A program made the translations under genes and the position numbers. DNA of 64,000 bases, taken from NCBI RefSeq assembly GCF_003576645.1, contig NC_044925.1, positions 11,175,860 through 11,239,859 of the forward strand, read 5' to 3'. Positions 43,386 through 56,790 of this stretch are shown here, piece after piece. This stretch comes from Ipomoea triloba. Taxonomy: Eukaryota; Streptophyta; Magnoliopsida; Solanales; Convolvulaceae. The notes under the pieces were generated by a model that saw only the letters and a program-made list of their open reading frames with translations, ran no database searches and had not been told where the DNA came from. Every line of letters starts with the position of its first letter. Position 1 is the first letter of the stretch.

Positions 43386-46300
43386 TATACAGATGCTCCA
43401 CAACCATTAACTGGGATTCAAGTTTATGAACGCGTAGAATGTATCAATGTTACTTTTGGTAAGACTCAAAAACTTAAATCTCAAAGAGGTAAGAGATCAA
43501 AATCTAATGTTGATGTACCATCAAATGAGAAGAGTCCGTGGAAAAAGAAATCAATATTCTTTGATCTTCCATATTGGAAGACACTTGATGTCAGACATAG
43601 TATTGATGTGATGCATGTTGAGAAAAATGTGTGTGATAGTCTTGTTGGAACTCTTTTAGACATAAAAGGTAAGACTAAAGATGGTCTCAATGCTAGATTG
43701 GACTTGATTGAAATGGGTATACGACCTTCATTAGCTCCACGCAATGGTGATAAGAAGACATATTTGCCTCCAGCTGCTCATACTTTGTCAAGAAAGGAGA
43801 GAATCAGTTTTTGTGAATGTTTACGTGGGGTGAAGGTACCACAATGGTACTCATCAAATATCAGTAGACTTGTTAATATCTAAGATTTAAAATTGGTGGG
43901 ATTGAAGTCTCATGATTGTCATGCCTTAATGCAACAACTATTGCCAGTGGCTGTTAGAGGCATATTGCCTAAAAAGTTGAGATATACCGTCATCAGACTT
44001 TGTTTCTTTTTCAATGCCATTTGTGCGAAAGTCATTGATCTAGACAAATTAGATGAATTGCAGAATGGCATTATAGTTACACTGTGTCAGTTAGAGATGC
44101 ATTTTCCACCTGCATTTTTTGATATCATGGTTCATTTGCTTGTACATTTGGTGAGAGAGATCAGAGAGTGTGGTCCAGCTTATTTGAGGTGGATTTACCC
44201 ATTTGAAAGGTACATGAAAGTCTTAAAAGGTTATGTGAGGAACCGATATAGGCCAGAAGCATCTATTGTTGAAAGTTATATTGCTGAAGAGGTTATTGAG
44301 TTCTGTACTGAATATTTGGCAGGGGTAGAGGCAATTGGTGTTCCAAAGTATCGACATGAAGGAAGAATTGATGGAAAGGGTCATCGACATCCCAAAATGC
44401 ATGCTATGTCTCGTGAAGATGTTGAGCAAGTACACTTATACATCTTGCATAATACAAGTGAAGTTGAACCCTATTTAGATGAACACAAGGCCTTAATTAG
44501 GGAGCAAAACCCCAGAAGAGCAGACATGTGGATTGTGAGCGAACATAATCGTACTTTTATTTGTTGGTTCAAAAATAAAGTTCTTGGAAATAATAATGTT
44601 TCTGAAACTATACGATGGTTAGCTCATGGTCCTAGTATGCAAGTCGTATGTTATAATGGATATGACATTAACGGATTTTCTTTTTACACAAAAGCTCAAG
44701 ATGAAAAAAGCACTATGCAAAATAGTGGAGTCTCTTTAGTTGCCAATTCAATGCATTTCAGTAGTTCAAAAGATAAAAATCCTGTAATTGCAGAATTGTC
44801 ATATTATGGTGTGATTGAAGAAATATGGGAGGTTGATTATGTGAAGTTCAGGGTCCCGGTGTTCCGATGTAGATGGGTTGATGGCAAACATGGTGTGAAA
44901 GTTGATGAGTTAGGATTTACGCTTGTAGATCTTAATCGGGAAGGTCACAAAAATGAGCAATTCATAATGGCATCCCAAGGGAAACAAGTATTTTATGTTA
45001 GTGATCCTTCTGATAAAAAATGGTCAGTTGTTCTTCATGGGAAGAGACAAATTACTAGAGATGGGATTGAAGATGTTGATGTTGAGGAAATACCGCCATT
45101 TTCTTCATGTTTATTGCCGATTATTGTAGATAATGAAATAGATGAAGTGCATGCATCACGGGATGATCATAATGAAGGGATATGGGAGCATTGATTATTT
45201 CATGTAATGCTTTAAGTTCTTACTGTGTTTTAAAGTTTTATTATTGTAATATTTATATATATATTTTTTCATTTAATGTTTTTTCATTTAATATTATTTC
45301 ACGCATGACTTGTTTTAAAGTTTTTGATCTAATAATTTTTCTATTTGAACAGGCTTATGGATTCATCAAATAATCCTACTGATGATAGTACTACCCAAGG
45401 TACTGGTTCAACTCAAGGTAGTGATACTAGTACTAAGACGAGAGGGGCGACTCATTTGAAGAAAGTCTTTCTAGGGCGTAATACTTTAGGAAAGAAACCA
45501 GTTCAATTTGAGGGAGGACATCCTGTTGGGACAACCGGAGCGGAACTTTCAAGTTATGCAGCATTAGTGACACGTATTAACGTGCCGATCACAATAAAGT
45601 CATGGGCTAATGTTCCAATGGATACTAAGGAGAATGTTTGGGAAGAAATTCTGGTAACCTTTTTTGATATTTAGATTTTTATTTACCAAATAAATTAATA
45701 TAATTGCATTGGATACTAATAAAGTATTCTTTTTTGCAGAGTACTTACGATATTCCCAACACAGATGATATGAAGAAACATTGGATACAATATGCGGGTC
45801 AACGGTGGAAAGATTTTAAAACAAAATTGGTTAGCAAGTATATATTTGGCAATTTGTCACATAAGAATCCATGTGATGAATACACATTCCTTGATCCAGT
45901 GGCATGGAATGAGTTTGTGCAGCTTCATACAGGTCCAGAATATGAGGTATCATTATTCTACTATCAATTATTAACTCAATTTGTTAAGTTTGTTAATTAT
46001 ATTATGTATTGCTACTTAATGTTTTCTTTATATGTAGGCAAAAAGAAAAAAGCATCAAGAAATACAAGCTAAGAATATTCATCCACATAATTTATCTCGA
46101 GAAGGTTATAAAAGATTTGAAAAAATTATGATGGATGAGAAGATGAAAGAACAACAAAAATTGCAGATTCAGATCCATCACATACAATTAGTCCTCCATC
46201 TCCTCCACGTAGACACGAAAAGTGGAAGAGAGCAAGAATGGACAAGTCTGGAAATATTCACAGTGAAGCGACTAGAGTGGTCGTAGAAAAAATGGAAATT

Positions 46301-46595
46301 TATAATTTTCTTTTCTACGTTAATAGGTCATTTTATTTACACATATAATTATTAAATATTGTTTATAAATGCTAGGATTCTCTTGAGATGGAAGCTTCTC
46401 AAGGAGCATTCGTTGCGTCCGGAAGACAAGATATACTATCTGTTGCGCTAGGTACTGATGAGCATCATGACCGTGTTAGAGACATGGGAAGAGGATATGG
46501 CATAAAAAGTGTATTTGGTAATGCAAAACGTACTCCTCACACGCCTACAGAAGACGTTAAACGAATGGTTGACTCTGCTGTTGCTGCTGTTGAAG

Positions 46596-46725
46596 CACGA
46601 TTTGAAGCACGAGTTGAAGAATGATTAGAAGCACGAGTTGAAGAACGATTAGAAGCACGAGTTCAAGAACGATTAGAAGCACGACTTCAAGAACAATTAG
46701 AAGCGCGATTAGAAGCACGGATTGC
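46596..46725 (+). repeat. EAR(V/L)EERL coding minisatellite
   Basis: A 24-bp unit, GAAGCACGAGTTGAAGAACG-like, is repeated about five times. It encodes an alternating Glu/Arg helix and is broken by one TGA. Confidence 0.85.
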
Positions 46726-47838
46726 TGAGATGATGCAACAATTCAGTAATATGCAGACTTCTCTTCATCAAGCTGCACAATCAAGGCAAGATGATGTCAT
46801 ATGTGAGCATGTTTCACCACAAAATGACAGTCAAAAAGCTAGTTCCTGAGACCCTTTTGCTGATTTACCGACGGTAAGTAATTGTTTATAATTAATCTTA
46901 TTATTATTATTATTTATTAAAATATATTTTCTATGACTCTTCATTAATTAATGCAGTTAGGAGCACGATGCCAATTGTACTTGGAACACCCCACTAGACG
47001 TCTAGTAGCATTTGGGATAACCTACAGTGGTGGATAAGTTCATGGGGTTACACTAAATGTAGATCAAGTGAAGGTGAGCATAGACAAAGTCATTGATCCA
47101 CATGCAAAGGTACCATTCCCCACCAGTGAAGTTCAGCTTGTAGGTTATGCATTTCAACAGTTTATTATTTGGCCAAAGAAGCTGGCAGAGTTATGTACTC
47201 AAGCTGATAAGGTATGTACGCTATAAATGTATTTGTATTTAAAATAGTATACAATTGACTTTTTTAAAAATAATAATTGTTATTTATATTAAAATGGACA
47301 GTTAAAAGGAAAGACCAAATCGACTTTTGAATCAGTTGTGAAATCTCATCATCATGCATTGACTTTAGCTTATCCGGATTCTGTGAGTAGAGCATGCAGA
47401 AAGGCATACAAGATTGCTTGTAGTCTTGAACACAATGTGGTGACGCAAATGCCTCGTGGTGTTGTGGGTAAAATTGATTATGAATTACAACTTGAGAGTT
47501 TGGAAATCATGCGCTTATTGAATATGGATACCTTAGATATTTCTATTATTCAGTTCTTTATAAGGTAATATGTCTTTAGTATTATTTGATCAAAATAGTT
47601 TTAATTTTATTTAACATAATTATTAGTAATTTATATGATTGCTTTTGATTGTGAGCAGGGGTATGGATTTTTATATGGTTTTCAATCACAAACCAAGTAT
47701 GGATTTTTAGATCCAAGTTGGATTCAACCGAAACTGTTGACTAGAAAGTGAAACCATGGGATATGGTGAGATGAAAGATTGCTATTTAGGCCCATATAAT
47801 TTCGAGTAAGCATTTGATTATGTTTTAAAATACAATAC

Positions 47839-50800
47839 TGATAGTGTTAATGATCTCATGTATTCCCACGCACAAAATACGCATAGAAGTGGCATGTAAA
47901 GCAAGATCTAAACCAAAATATAGCCCTCAATTCATCTCTTTTATTGATTGTTCTAGAACCATTTAGAGAGAGGGAAGAGCTTAGTTTCTAAGGATGTTTC
48001 TGGAGAGAAGGAGGAGAGAAGAAGGGAAAGGGAAAAGGTCCCCAACATACAAGGCTAAGGTCCCTTTTATAGGGTTAGTACCCGTACTCGTATACGTCTT
48101 ACGTACAAAATACTTAAAGCCGTATACCCAGGGTATATTCCCTATCAAGTAGCCCCCCAAGTTTGTGCCCTGACGTCGAGCCAACGAGGAAGGGTTCGGG
48201 CTAAAAAAAAGGTCCGCATAGCCTGCGACTTACGCTAGTTGCCTCGTTAAAAACCTTAGACTAAGAAAAAACCTAGTGGGAAAAAATCTTAGTCAAGGAA
48301 AAAAGAGCACAACCTTAAACGTCGATGAGGAAGAGTTCGGGCTGAAAGACTGACCATATAGTCCGTGACTTACGCTGGTTGCCTCGTTAAAAACCTTAGA
48401 CTAAGAAAAAACCCAATGGGAAAAAATCATAGCTAAGGAAAAAGGAGCATAACTTTAAGCAGCCTTTTGGACTATAAGGGTCGTCCGAACTCCGCCGATC
48501 AAGGGATTGGTTTCGTGATACGGTTGAGAGGTCGAATTTTACCGATCTAGCGACCGGATGGTCGGGAGGTCGAACCTAATCTCGATTTAGAGATTCAAAT
48601 TTTCCAATAAAGGGATTCGATTTGCCCGAGGCGGAATGCCGACCTGTCGGGTTGAATGGCCTAACTCGTAAGGCTTAAGGCTGGGAACTGGTCCCGAGCT
48701 AACTATGTCTGTGATGGCGATGTGATGCCGATCTAATCGGGCCTACTATGCCGGTGGTGGTAATTCCGACCTAACCGGACTTAACTGCCTACAATGTAGG
48801 ATTTGTGCCAAAATATGGTCTCGGGCTCACCGAGCCAATAGTGGCAATGCCGACCTAATCGGACTTATAGCACCAGTGGTGGTAATGCCAACCTAACTGG
48901 CTTGACCGATCGCGCTCGGTTAATTTTGATTGCCACATTAATCATTATGGAGGGTTTTCAAAAAGCCGCAATCATTTTAACAAGGTGATTTCCCCTTTTG
49001 CCGCTCTGAGTGGAGGGATGCTAGGAAAACCGAAAGTCTGATGAGATCGGGAAAGTCTAATAAGACCGGGAAGGTCATCATGCTCGGGAAGTGCATTACG
49101 ATCGGGAATTGCTTTGATGGGCTTCGTAGGTCGAGGGAGTTGCCCTACAATCCTGCTAGCAGCCCCTCCCCCATTTTCCCATGTTGCGCGAATCGCCAAC
49201 ATAAGGGAGTACGTATGATAGCTTCCCTTGTTCGTTTTCAATTTTGACAACAGTTGGGAAGTAACTCGAAAGATCTAATGCTTTTTTACCTTTGGCTCGT
49301 CGACCAGAATATGATCTTTTCGATTTAATGCCTTTTAGGCTTTCGGTTTGGTGGCCGAAATATGATCTTTTTGATCTAATGCCTTCTCGGCCTTCGACTC
49401 GGTGACTAGAATATGATCTTTTCGATCTGATGCCTTTATCGGCCTTCGGCTTGGTGACCGGAATATAATCTTTTCGATCTAATGCCTTTTCGGCCTTCGG
49501 CCCTGGTGACCGGAATATGATCTTTTCGATCTAATGCCTTTTCGGCCTTCGGCCCTGGTGACTGGAATATGATCTTTTCGATCTAATGCCTTCTCGGCCT
49601 TCGGCCCTGGTGACCGAAATATGATCTTTTCGATCTAACGCCTTCTCGGCCTTCGGCCCTGGTGACCGGAATAGGATCTTTTCGATCTAATGCATTTTCA
49701 GCCTTCAGCCCTAGTGACCCGACTTGTGCCAAGATTTTTCTCGGACTTAACGATGCCGATGGTGACAGTACCATCTTAATCAGGTTTCGTACATATTTAA
49801 CCTGCATATATGATCATATTCACATTTGCAAAGAAAATTAGGTTATAAATTTGTATGGTCGAGGGCATTTTCCCCCGCCGGTTCAGAGACAGTAGTTTTT
49901 CCCGACTTTTCGGTCGTAACCGATCTTAACGATCGCATATGGGCACCTTCCTCCAAATGCCCTATAACTGGGCGAACAAACGGGTACCTTATTCCCGTAG
50001 CCGGCGTTTTAACCGGTCAAGACAACCTACTTCGTAAGACTTACGCCGGGACATAATCCCGAACTTATAATGCCGGTGGTGGATGGGCCGACCTAACCGG
50101 GCTTATTACATCTATTTAATCTGGCTATTACAATTTTCTAAGTGTGAGGCCTATAACCTATACAGATTGTAACTTAGGCTACACATTTTATAGTTTAATA
50201 CTACTAATATAATTTACATTTTCAAAATTCGAACAAAGTGCCCAGAGCTTCGTAACTGTGCCCGAGTAATCCGCATGCAGCAGTTCTGATTAATGGTCAA
50301 GAGGGGCATATACACGATCACATGCGGAGTGAACTGCGTGTGAACCCGCCGACCATCACAGCGGTTTGAATGGACTACATGATTAACCATGTTCTGCCGT
50401 GCACGATCAGAAGAAAGTCCAAATTTGTTCAATTCAGTGGGCCCGGTGATAATCTTCCGACTCCGCAGCTGTGTGGAATTTGTGCCATGTCAGATGTTTG
50501 GGAAACCTGCTAGCATGTCGCATCCTCGATCACCGGTCAAGAGGGGAGTCATGGTTAACAGCTTCAACTACATACACCGACTATTAATAAAATCATATGT
50601 TGAGTTGCGTATGACGCTGCCAACCACCACCAAGAAGAAAGTCCAAGATGGGAAGCCTGGTGACACTTGTTCGGCGGGGATCGCGAAGCAACTGCCTGAG
50701 GATTTTGCCTATGATGGGGTAGCACTGATTTCTTTGATTCATTCACTTGAACGGGGAAGATTGGGACTGGAGAAGATGACACCTCCTACGGCATCATGAA

Positions 50801-53800
50801 AACATGCAGAGCAAACTAACATGATACTGCCGACCACCATACTCTCTGAACAGAAAACTGGAGCTGGATAAGTGCCGGTCAGGTTGCTGACAGGCTTGTC
50901 GGGAACTTGATGCTCGGGAGAATGTGAGTAATGCAGCCATGCAAATCACGGTTCGTGCATGCAAGACTCTCAGTTTAAGTTACAGAGACTTATAATCTTG
51001 CAACCTACTCTCAGAGAAGTTTGGAGAATGGAATATACTGACGAACATGAGACCCGTTCCTCCGTTTAAGAAACACCAAGATCATGTAAAACTCGATGCT
51101 TGAGAGAACGGGAAACCATTTAGAATGCAGAGTGTGCAACGTATATTGCTCAACTGTCAACACCGCCCTTCCACGTATAAATGCACCCACCAACTGTACA
51201 ACATTGGTACTGCCGTCGGTTGAATGCCACGTCGGTGAGGTCGGTAGAACACGCATAACCGGCTCAGACTAGTTCAAGAGCTCTTTTGCAGGTTATCTTT
51301 CCGACTGGCTCTCAACTCTGAAGCGCCGGCTGGTACCGATTGAGGATGGCACTGCAATGTTCGGGAGTAGGTACCTTGATCCGAAATGTCGGAGACAAGT
51401 TCCAGAATGATTCCACCGGGTACCGAAATTCAATTCTCTGAAGTGACGGTATACCGACTGCTTAGTGGTGCCCGGGATAAACCAATGATCTCACATGTAG
51501 GATCGGACGGCCAAGCTTAAGGATTTAAGTGGCCGGTACTGCTCTCGGTCGTGATTCGGGGGATTTGTTCAAAGCTTGCACCGGAGTGTTCAGGCAACTT
51601 GAGAGAGAGTGCATGAATGGCTGGCCGGGAAAGATGAGTGAAAATAAACAACGGTGTCTCATGAGCGACACCTTTTGGGTTTTCCAAGTTGCGATCATTT
51701 TGAGAAAATTGCTCGGTGCTTAGGCTTCAGGAGACACACATTGATTAATTTCCTCAGGAGATAATACAACACTGGCGACACCGTTAACTAATTACATAAA
51801 CAAGGCTGGGAAATAGCTTTTAAAAAGGAGCTCGAACTAACCAGCCTGAGAAGAGCGGGAGCGCAGCTATACGCCTGGGAGTGATTAGGAATCACTTTGT
51901 TGTATTATGGCCGGCTCGATCATCCCCGTGTGGTCGCGGTTCTATTGCGCGAGATCAGAATCATGCCCGAGTATACCTATCCGAAATAACAGCTCGGGGA
52001 GCTTTGGAGAAGCTTGGCCGAGCTCGAATAATTAACCAGGACTCCGCTTGCCGATTGGCGAATTCATATTGTTATCTCAGTTTTGCTACGCAACCCACGA
52101 TAAGACTGCCAATAATCAAACTCGGTGGCAATTGATAATTTCAGCTGCTTGATGATGCTCAGATGGTGGTTCAACTCAATCCGAAACTGGTTTCGTGATG
52201 CATGCATGCTTGAAAACTGACCATCGGTTCAGGGAAGGTCACGGAAATGGTGGTTGATCGGGACATGGGCTTTCGCTCTGTGATGCCTGGTGATGGCCTG
52301 AAACGAATTCCTCATCACAAGTTTATCCGGAGTCCACCATGACCGGAGCACCCCCTAGCAGGTTATAAATCAAATACTTGAGCTCTGACAGGTGTTGCTG
52401 TGGCGATTGCCCAGTACCCAGATTACTTTCATGCATGCGTCGTTTGAGTTGGTAGGAGGTACTCAAACAACGAATTCCTGGAGGTCATGAGGCCGGTACA
52501 ATGAAGTCTGGTGATCATAAGATGAAACAGATGATGCTTGGTCAGCTATTGTAATTGTTGCTTGACAGTTCTCGTGGATGGTCGGGATCCTTGTTGCTAA
52601 TGTTCCGCTCGAGACACCAATTCAGAGTCTAAGGATCAACTTTGCTTGGAGAAAATGCAAGACTCGATCGGTTCTGCCCATCGTCTCGGAGGCCGGAGAG
52701 TGAAACGGAAGACCGGGTCTGAGCTGAGGTCAATCCTCATCCACGCCCTGGTTGCTTGAGATCTCTAGCATCGACATGATCGGGAAACCTGCGATGTCGG
52801 GAAAATTGCCGGCACCTGTGGGACTGGAATTCTCCTCCCCGACTTTTAGCTCTCAGCATACACAGCGAAGCATGCATGCTTGGACACTGACCACTGGTTC
52901 AGGGAATGTATAGCACTCGTCCGTTCGGAAACCAACCCGAAGTTCACAGATTCAGTCCTTTGCGTTGAAAATGGGAAACGGGTTTTCATCAGCTCAGTAA
53001 AAACAGGAAATGTGTTGTCAACCTCCAATCTCATGAAGCGGTCGGGATGCCGAGCTGGAAAGCTTTGAACCGGGAATCCTATGCTTATCAGCTTGGGAAC
53101 TTTGAGGCGTTGATGGTTTTTGTTAACGGGGAGGAGTGATCATTCTGAAAAAGCGAACATGCCCGGTACTCATATAAAAAGTTATTATGACCGGGAGATG
53201 CTTTGCGATTGTTAAGGCCGGGCGCATAGTCAGCTGGAAAATATAAGCAGATCGACGAATACTAGCAGACCGGAACTCTGGTTGGCTGCTCCCAACACAA
53301 ACAGACCGGAACTATGGTTGTCTACCTCGGGAGCTCTGGCATCGACCTTGATGTCAGGGAGAGCCAGTAATCAAACCATAAGTGGAGAGCCCGGACTCGG
53401 CGAAGTAGCCAAGCAAGATAGCCAACCTCTACGACACGCTCGGTGACCAGAGTGATTGCCTGCTCGGTCAACCAATGGGCTTGCATGCATCTATTAAATT
53501 ATGATTTTCTTTGCTTCTATATTCCACCACCACCTTCAACAAATCAGACTCATGCATCATCAAGAAGGCTTTTAATTCCAAGGATGCGCCATCGTTTATG
53601 CTTGATACGATCGGACCTGAACCGAATAATGGTCAGGATGACTGTCCACCAATCTCTGTAAGCTTTGCCGTACAGATTTCGCTGCCCAAGCTGTATTTTA
53701 GCAACGCGCATGCAACAGAATCCCACAAGGCGACGTGTTATCTGCATGCTTCTGGGCGGGTGAGTACTCATAGAGTCATAGTTTCCCTGATGCCTTACAA

Positions 53801-55423
53801 ATAAAAGTAACTAGAGTTTGAGACTTAGCAGCGACCATCCGGAAGCTTGACCAAGGTGACGGCTCGGGACGCTCTGGCGAAAGCTTGGTGAAGCTCAGGT
53901 AATTAATTTGGATTGTTCAACCGGGTTCCCTTCACGCATGCAATGGGGATATACAACTTCGCACAATGAGGACAGCAGCCAGGAGCACATTAAGGATTTT
54001 GGGGTCGGGACACTTGTGATGCTCGGGAAAGGCGCAATACCAGAGTCCGTAATGACCGGCCGGGGAGAGTGAACAGAGTAGATTTCTTGCCGCTTCTGTT
54101 CGCTGCAAACGAATTTCGATCACCCGTATGGAGAAGGCCGGGAAACCGGTCGCTGGTTCCAGGGGGTCTACCGAATGGTTTATTCAAGTGCTTACGAAAT
54201 AATGAGTCACCCAGCGACTGGATCTTTCCCCTATCAGTAATGATCATTTACGGTTTAATTTATTCTCATTTTGCACTTACGATTTAATTTCTTCTCATTT
54301 TGCACTTTTCCTTCCACCGCCATTCCCCACCTATTAGATTGCATGCAATATTCCATTTCTTTTTTATTTATTTCCACATTCCACCGCCAATCAGCACCTA
54401 TTAGATTGCATGCAATATCTAATTTCCAGCCTTTTCCTAAATCCATAGCCACCCAGCACTGTCAATCCACTTTGAGGCTACTGAGGCGAGGCTTGATCAT
54501 TGGCCGAAGTTGATGACCGCAATGACTAGTGACGAAGCATTACGTTCCCGGCGAAGGCAGCCTCCGCTCAGCTCCGCTAATCTGCTGTTGCATGTGTTGC
54601 AATGGAAAGGTGCGGCGGTGATGCATGGCGAAGATGATCGTGATAGAAGATGGCGGAGAGGTTGATGACTCTATGCATGAATCGAATCGGGTCTCTTGGT
54701 TTATAAGACCCGCTCTTATGCCCTTTTTGGTTGGATTTTCGACTGAAATCTGTTCAAATTAAAATTGGGAAGCCTTCAACTCCAGCGAGATATGTCGGTG
54801 GTGTTCTTTGAAGGTAATTCGTGGCATTTTTAATTTCTCTCATCCTTTTGTTTTCAGTCTTCTATGCTTTCCTCTACTCATTGTATTTTCAAATGCAGAA
54901 AATGTTGTTGGATATGGAAACGCCAGACTCAATCTCCCCACCCAGACAAAGTCAGCATAAAACAAAAAGAGGAAATCTCTCACACAAGGGGCCAAACTGG
55001 GCGAGTGGACCTCTGATGAGAGGAAGGGTTGCAGATTGAATTTCTCCTCCACAGGACTAGGAAATGTTCAGGAACACAGCTTTTTTGTTGCATTCCCACG
55101 GACGGCGCCAAAAATGATAGTGTTAATGATCTCATGTATTCCCACGCACAAAATACGCATAGAAGTGGCATGTAAAGCAAGATCTAAACCAAAATATAGC
55201 CCTCAATTCATCTCTTTTATTGATTGTTCTAGAACCATTTAGAGAGAGGGAAGAACTTAGTTTCTAAGGATGTTTCTGGAGAGAAGGAGGAGAGAAGGAG
55301 GGAAAGGGAAAAGGTCCCCAACATACAAGGCTAAGGTCCCTTTTATAGGGTTAGTACCCGTACTCGTATACGTCTTACGTACAAAATACTTAAAGCCATA
55401 TATCCGGGGTATATTCCCTATCA
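47839..55423 (-). mobile_element. Non-coding LTR retrotransposon (LARD-like)
   Basis: 7,585 bp with two 309-bp TG...CA LTRs (47839-48147 and 55115-55423) and TSD AATAC (47834-47838 and 55424-55428). On the minus strand the primer-binding region reads TGGCGCCGTCCGTGGGAA at 55112-55095. A purine tract, CTTGGGGGGCTACT, adjoins the 3' LTR. The 7-kb interior encodes no gag or pol in any frame; its longest ORFs (50389-50799 and others) show no domain. It must depend on proteins of another element. It lies in an intron of the second CACTA gene. Confidence 0.92.
48148..55114. other. Interior of the LARD-like element
   Basis: A block of about 140-150 bp containing GTTGCCTCGTTAAAAACCTT is duplicated (48185-48320 and 48325-48460). 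At 49265-49725 a 51-52-bp unit (ATATGATCTTTTCGATCTAA plus CGGCCTTCGG) is repeated about nine times. The rest is moderately GC-rich, unique-looking, and has stops in all frames. No tRNA or protein gene was recognised. Confidence 0.8.
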
Positions 55424-55472
55424 AATACCTTATATATAATATACTATAAACTAATAAAATTCTTATTTGTAG

Positions 55473-56086
55473 GGGCCATTAGATGTTGATGGCTATTTGT
55501 CCTAAATTATATGAAATCTATTGGTTTGATTCCACTGGTAATCCGCCACGTGATGATATTAAAGATATAGTTGAAACGTATGTAAATTTATAAATATAAT
55601 TAATACTTATTATTAATATAGTGATGTCAAACATTTATGTATATTTTATATGTCTTATATTAATAGGTCTTTGAAGGCAACAAGCATAAAATGTGGAAAG
55701 AAAAATGGATTACATGTTCGGTAAATACATATATCTTATTGTTTTTTATTAATAAAATCTTAATTATATTAATTATTTCAAATGTAGTGTGCCATACAAA
55801 GAGGAGGTACCGAATGTGGATATTCTGTGATGAAATTTATTTTGGAAATCATTTCATTGGGAACATGCAAGGGAATGAATAAGGCAAGTACTTTAATAAA
55901 ATATCTTTCGATCTCCTTCATATTTTTTAAAATACTAAGTTATTAATTCTTTTCATTCTCTTTTAAACTTTATAGATTTTGGAGAGACAAGGAAGATTGC
56001 CATACAATAAAAAAGAAATTGATGAAGTTAGAGACATATGGTGCCAATATTTAGTTGATGAATGGGTTGATAGATTACTTCTTTAG
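55473..56086 (+). pseudogene. Ulp1/C48-like C-terminal exons of the second CACTA gene
   Basis: Exons begin after TTTGTAG (55472), AATAG, AATGTAG (55787) and TTATAG (55976). Visible features are a catalytic-type His followed by TAG instead of Trp, the Asp in YWFDS, and the Gln and Cys in QRGGTECGY. The C-terminal KKEIDEVRDIWCQYLVDEWV resembles the end of plant CACTA Ulp1-like proteins. Listed separately because these exons lie 7.6 kb from the others. Confidence 0.75.
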
Positions 56087-56374
56087 CTTGATGAATTGTG
56101 AGATTTATGTTAAATACTTGTTGTTTATTAGTTATTGAATTGTGAGATTTATGTTGAATATTCAATGTTTTATTAGTTATTGTAGTATACTTTATTAGTT
56201 TGATAAGTTGTGATGTTTATTAGCTTTGATTAATTGAGAACTTTATTAGTTTGATCAATTGTGAATTATAAATGTTAATTTGTTACCCAGGTTCTGAAAC
56301 TTATGTGTGAATTGGAAATATACTGTACAGGTTTTAGGTAGATTCGTAAAATATTTTTAATATTTAAAAAAAAA

Positions 56375-56790
56375 AACGACGTCAGTTAATAAGAACTAAC
56401 CGACGTCGTTTATATATATATATATTTTTAAATTAATTACGTACGGCGTCGGTTATTTCATATAACCGACGCCGTATATATATTTTTTATTTTTTAAAAA
56501 ATAAACGACGTCGGTTACTTATTAACCGACGTCGTTTATTTTTTTATTAAATGTATGATACGCCGTCGGTTTTTCCTAAAAATCGACGTCGTATCATTTT
56601 TTTAATTTTTTTTAAATAAACAACGTCGGTTTTTTTAAATAACCGACGTCGTTTATTTATTTTAAAAAATAAAAAATACATACGGTGTCGGTTTTTACAA
56701 TCGACGCCGTATCATTTATATACAACGTCGGCCAGATCAACGTCGATTTTTAACCGACGTTAAAAGTGCTAAAAAACCGACGTTAAATGT
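56375..56790. repeat. Right subterminal repeat array of the CACTA element
   Basis: ACGACGTCGGTT...AACCGACGTCGT and GGCGTCGGTT...AACCGACGCC palindromes alternate, matching the left array. The stretch 56087-56374 between the last exon and the array is A/T-rich with no gene. Confidence 0.88.

Larger units (their letters stand above)
41637..45194 (+). pseudogene. CACTA transposase (TNP2 family) with two nonsense codons
   Basis: One reading frame of 1,186 codons broken only by TAA at 42585-42587 (where the family has WHADEK) and at 43881-43883. Domains in order: N-terminal transposase-associated domain (DKSWMNASRISQEYDDGVKN, CPCKKCCNQ); TNP2 catalytic region (LRLGLCTDGRNPHGNLSSKH, LFCTINDFPAYGNLSGYSVK, GHKACPICEENTC, IDVMHVEKNVCDSLVGTLLD); DUF4218 (KSHDCHALMQQLLPVAVRG, WIYPFERYMKVLKGYVRNRY); and DUF4216 (EEIWEVDYVKFRVPVFRCRW). 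TNP2 cuts and joins CACTA ends. Two in-frame tandem expansions lie at 42083-42280 and 43122-43385. The start was taken at ATG 41640 or the adjacent TTG. Confidence 0.92.
45357..56086 (+). pseudogene. Second CACTA gene: plant transposase (En/Spm, PF03004-like) with C-terminal Ulp1/C48 protease-like domain
   Basis: Exons I can place: 45357-45653, 45740-45946, 46038 to about 46300, 46378-46850, about 46953-47212, 47301-47565, 47660-47806 (all approximate after the second), then 55473-55578, 55668-55720, 55788-55881 and 55977-56086. The N-terminal part (YAALVTRINVPITIKSW, KKHWIQYAGQRWKDFKTKLV) matches the plant En/Spm transposase family. A repetitive EARVEERL coiled coil follows. The C-terminus resembles Ulp1 proteases: GH before a TAG, ICPKLYEIYWFDSTGNPPR, and QRGGTECGYSVMKFILEII with the Q...C pair. 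Stops at 46622 (CGA to TGA), 47036 (TAA) and the TAG after the catalytic His show decay. The role of Ulp1-like domains in CACTA elements is not established. Confidence 0.78.

Noticed and set aside
50389..50799. 136-codon ORF inside the LARD-like element
   Set aside because: No recognised domain, no homology to gag or pol motifs, and similar-length ORFs occur on both strands as expected by chance.
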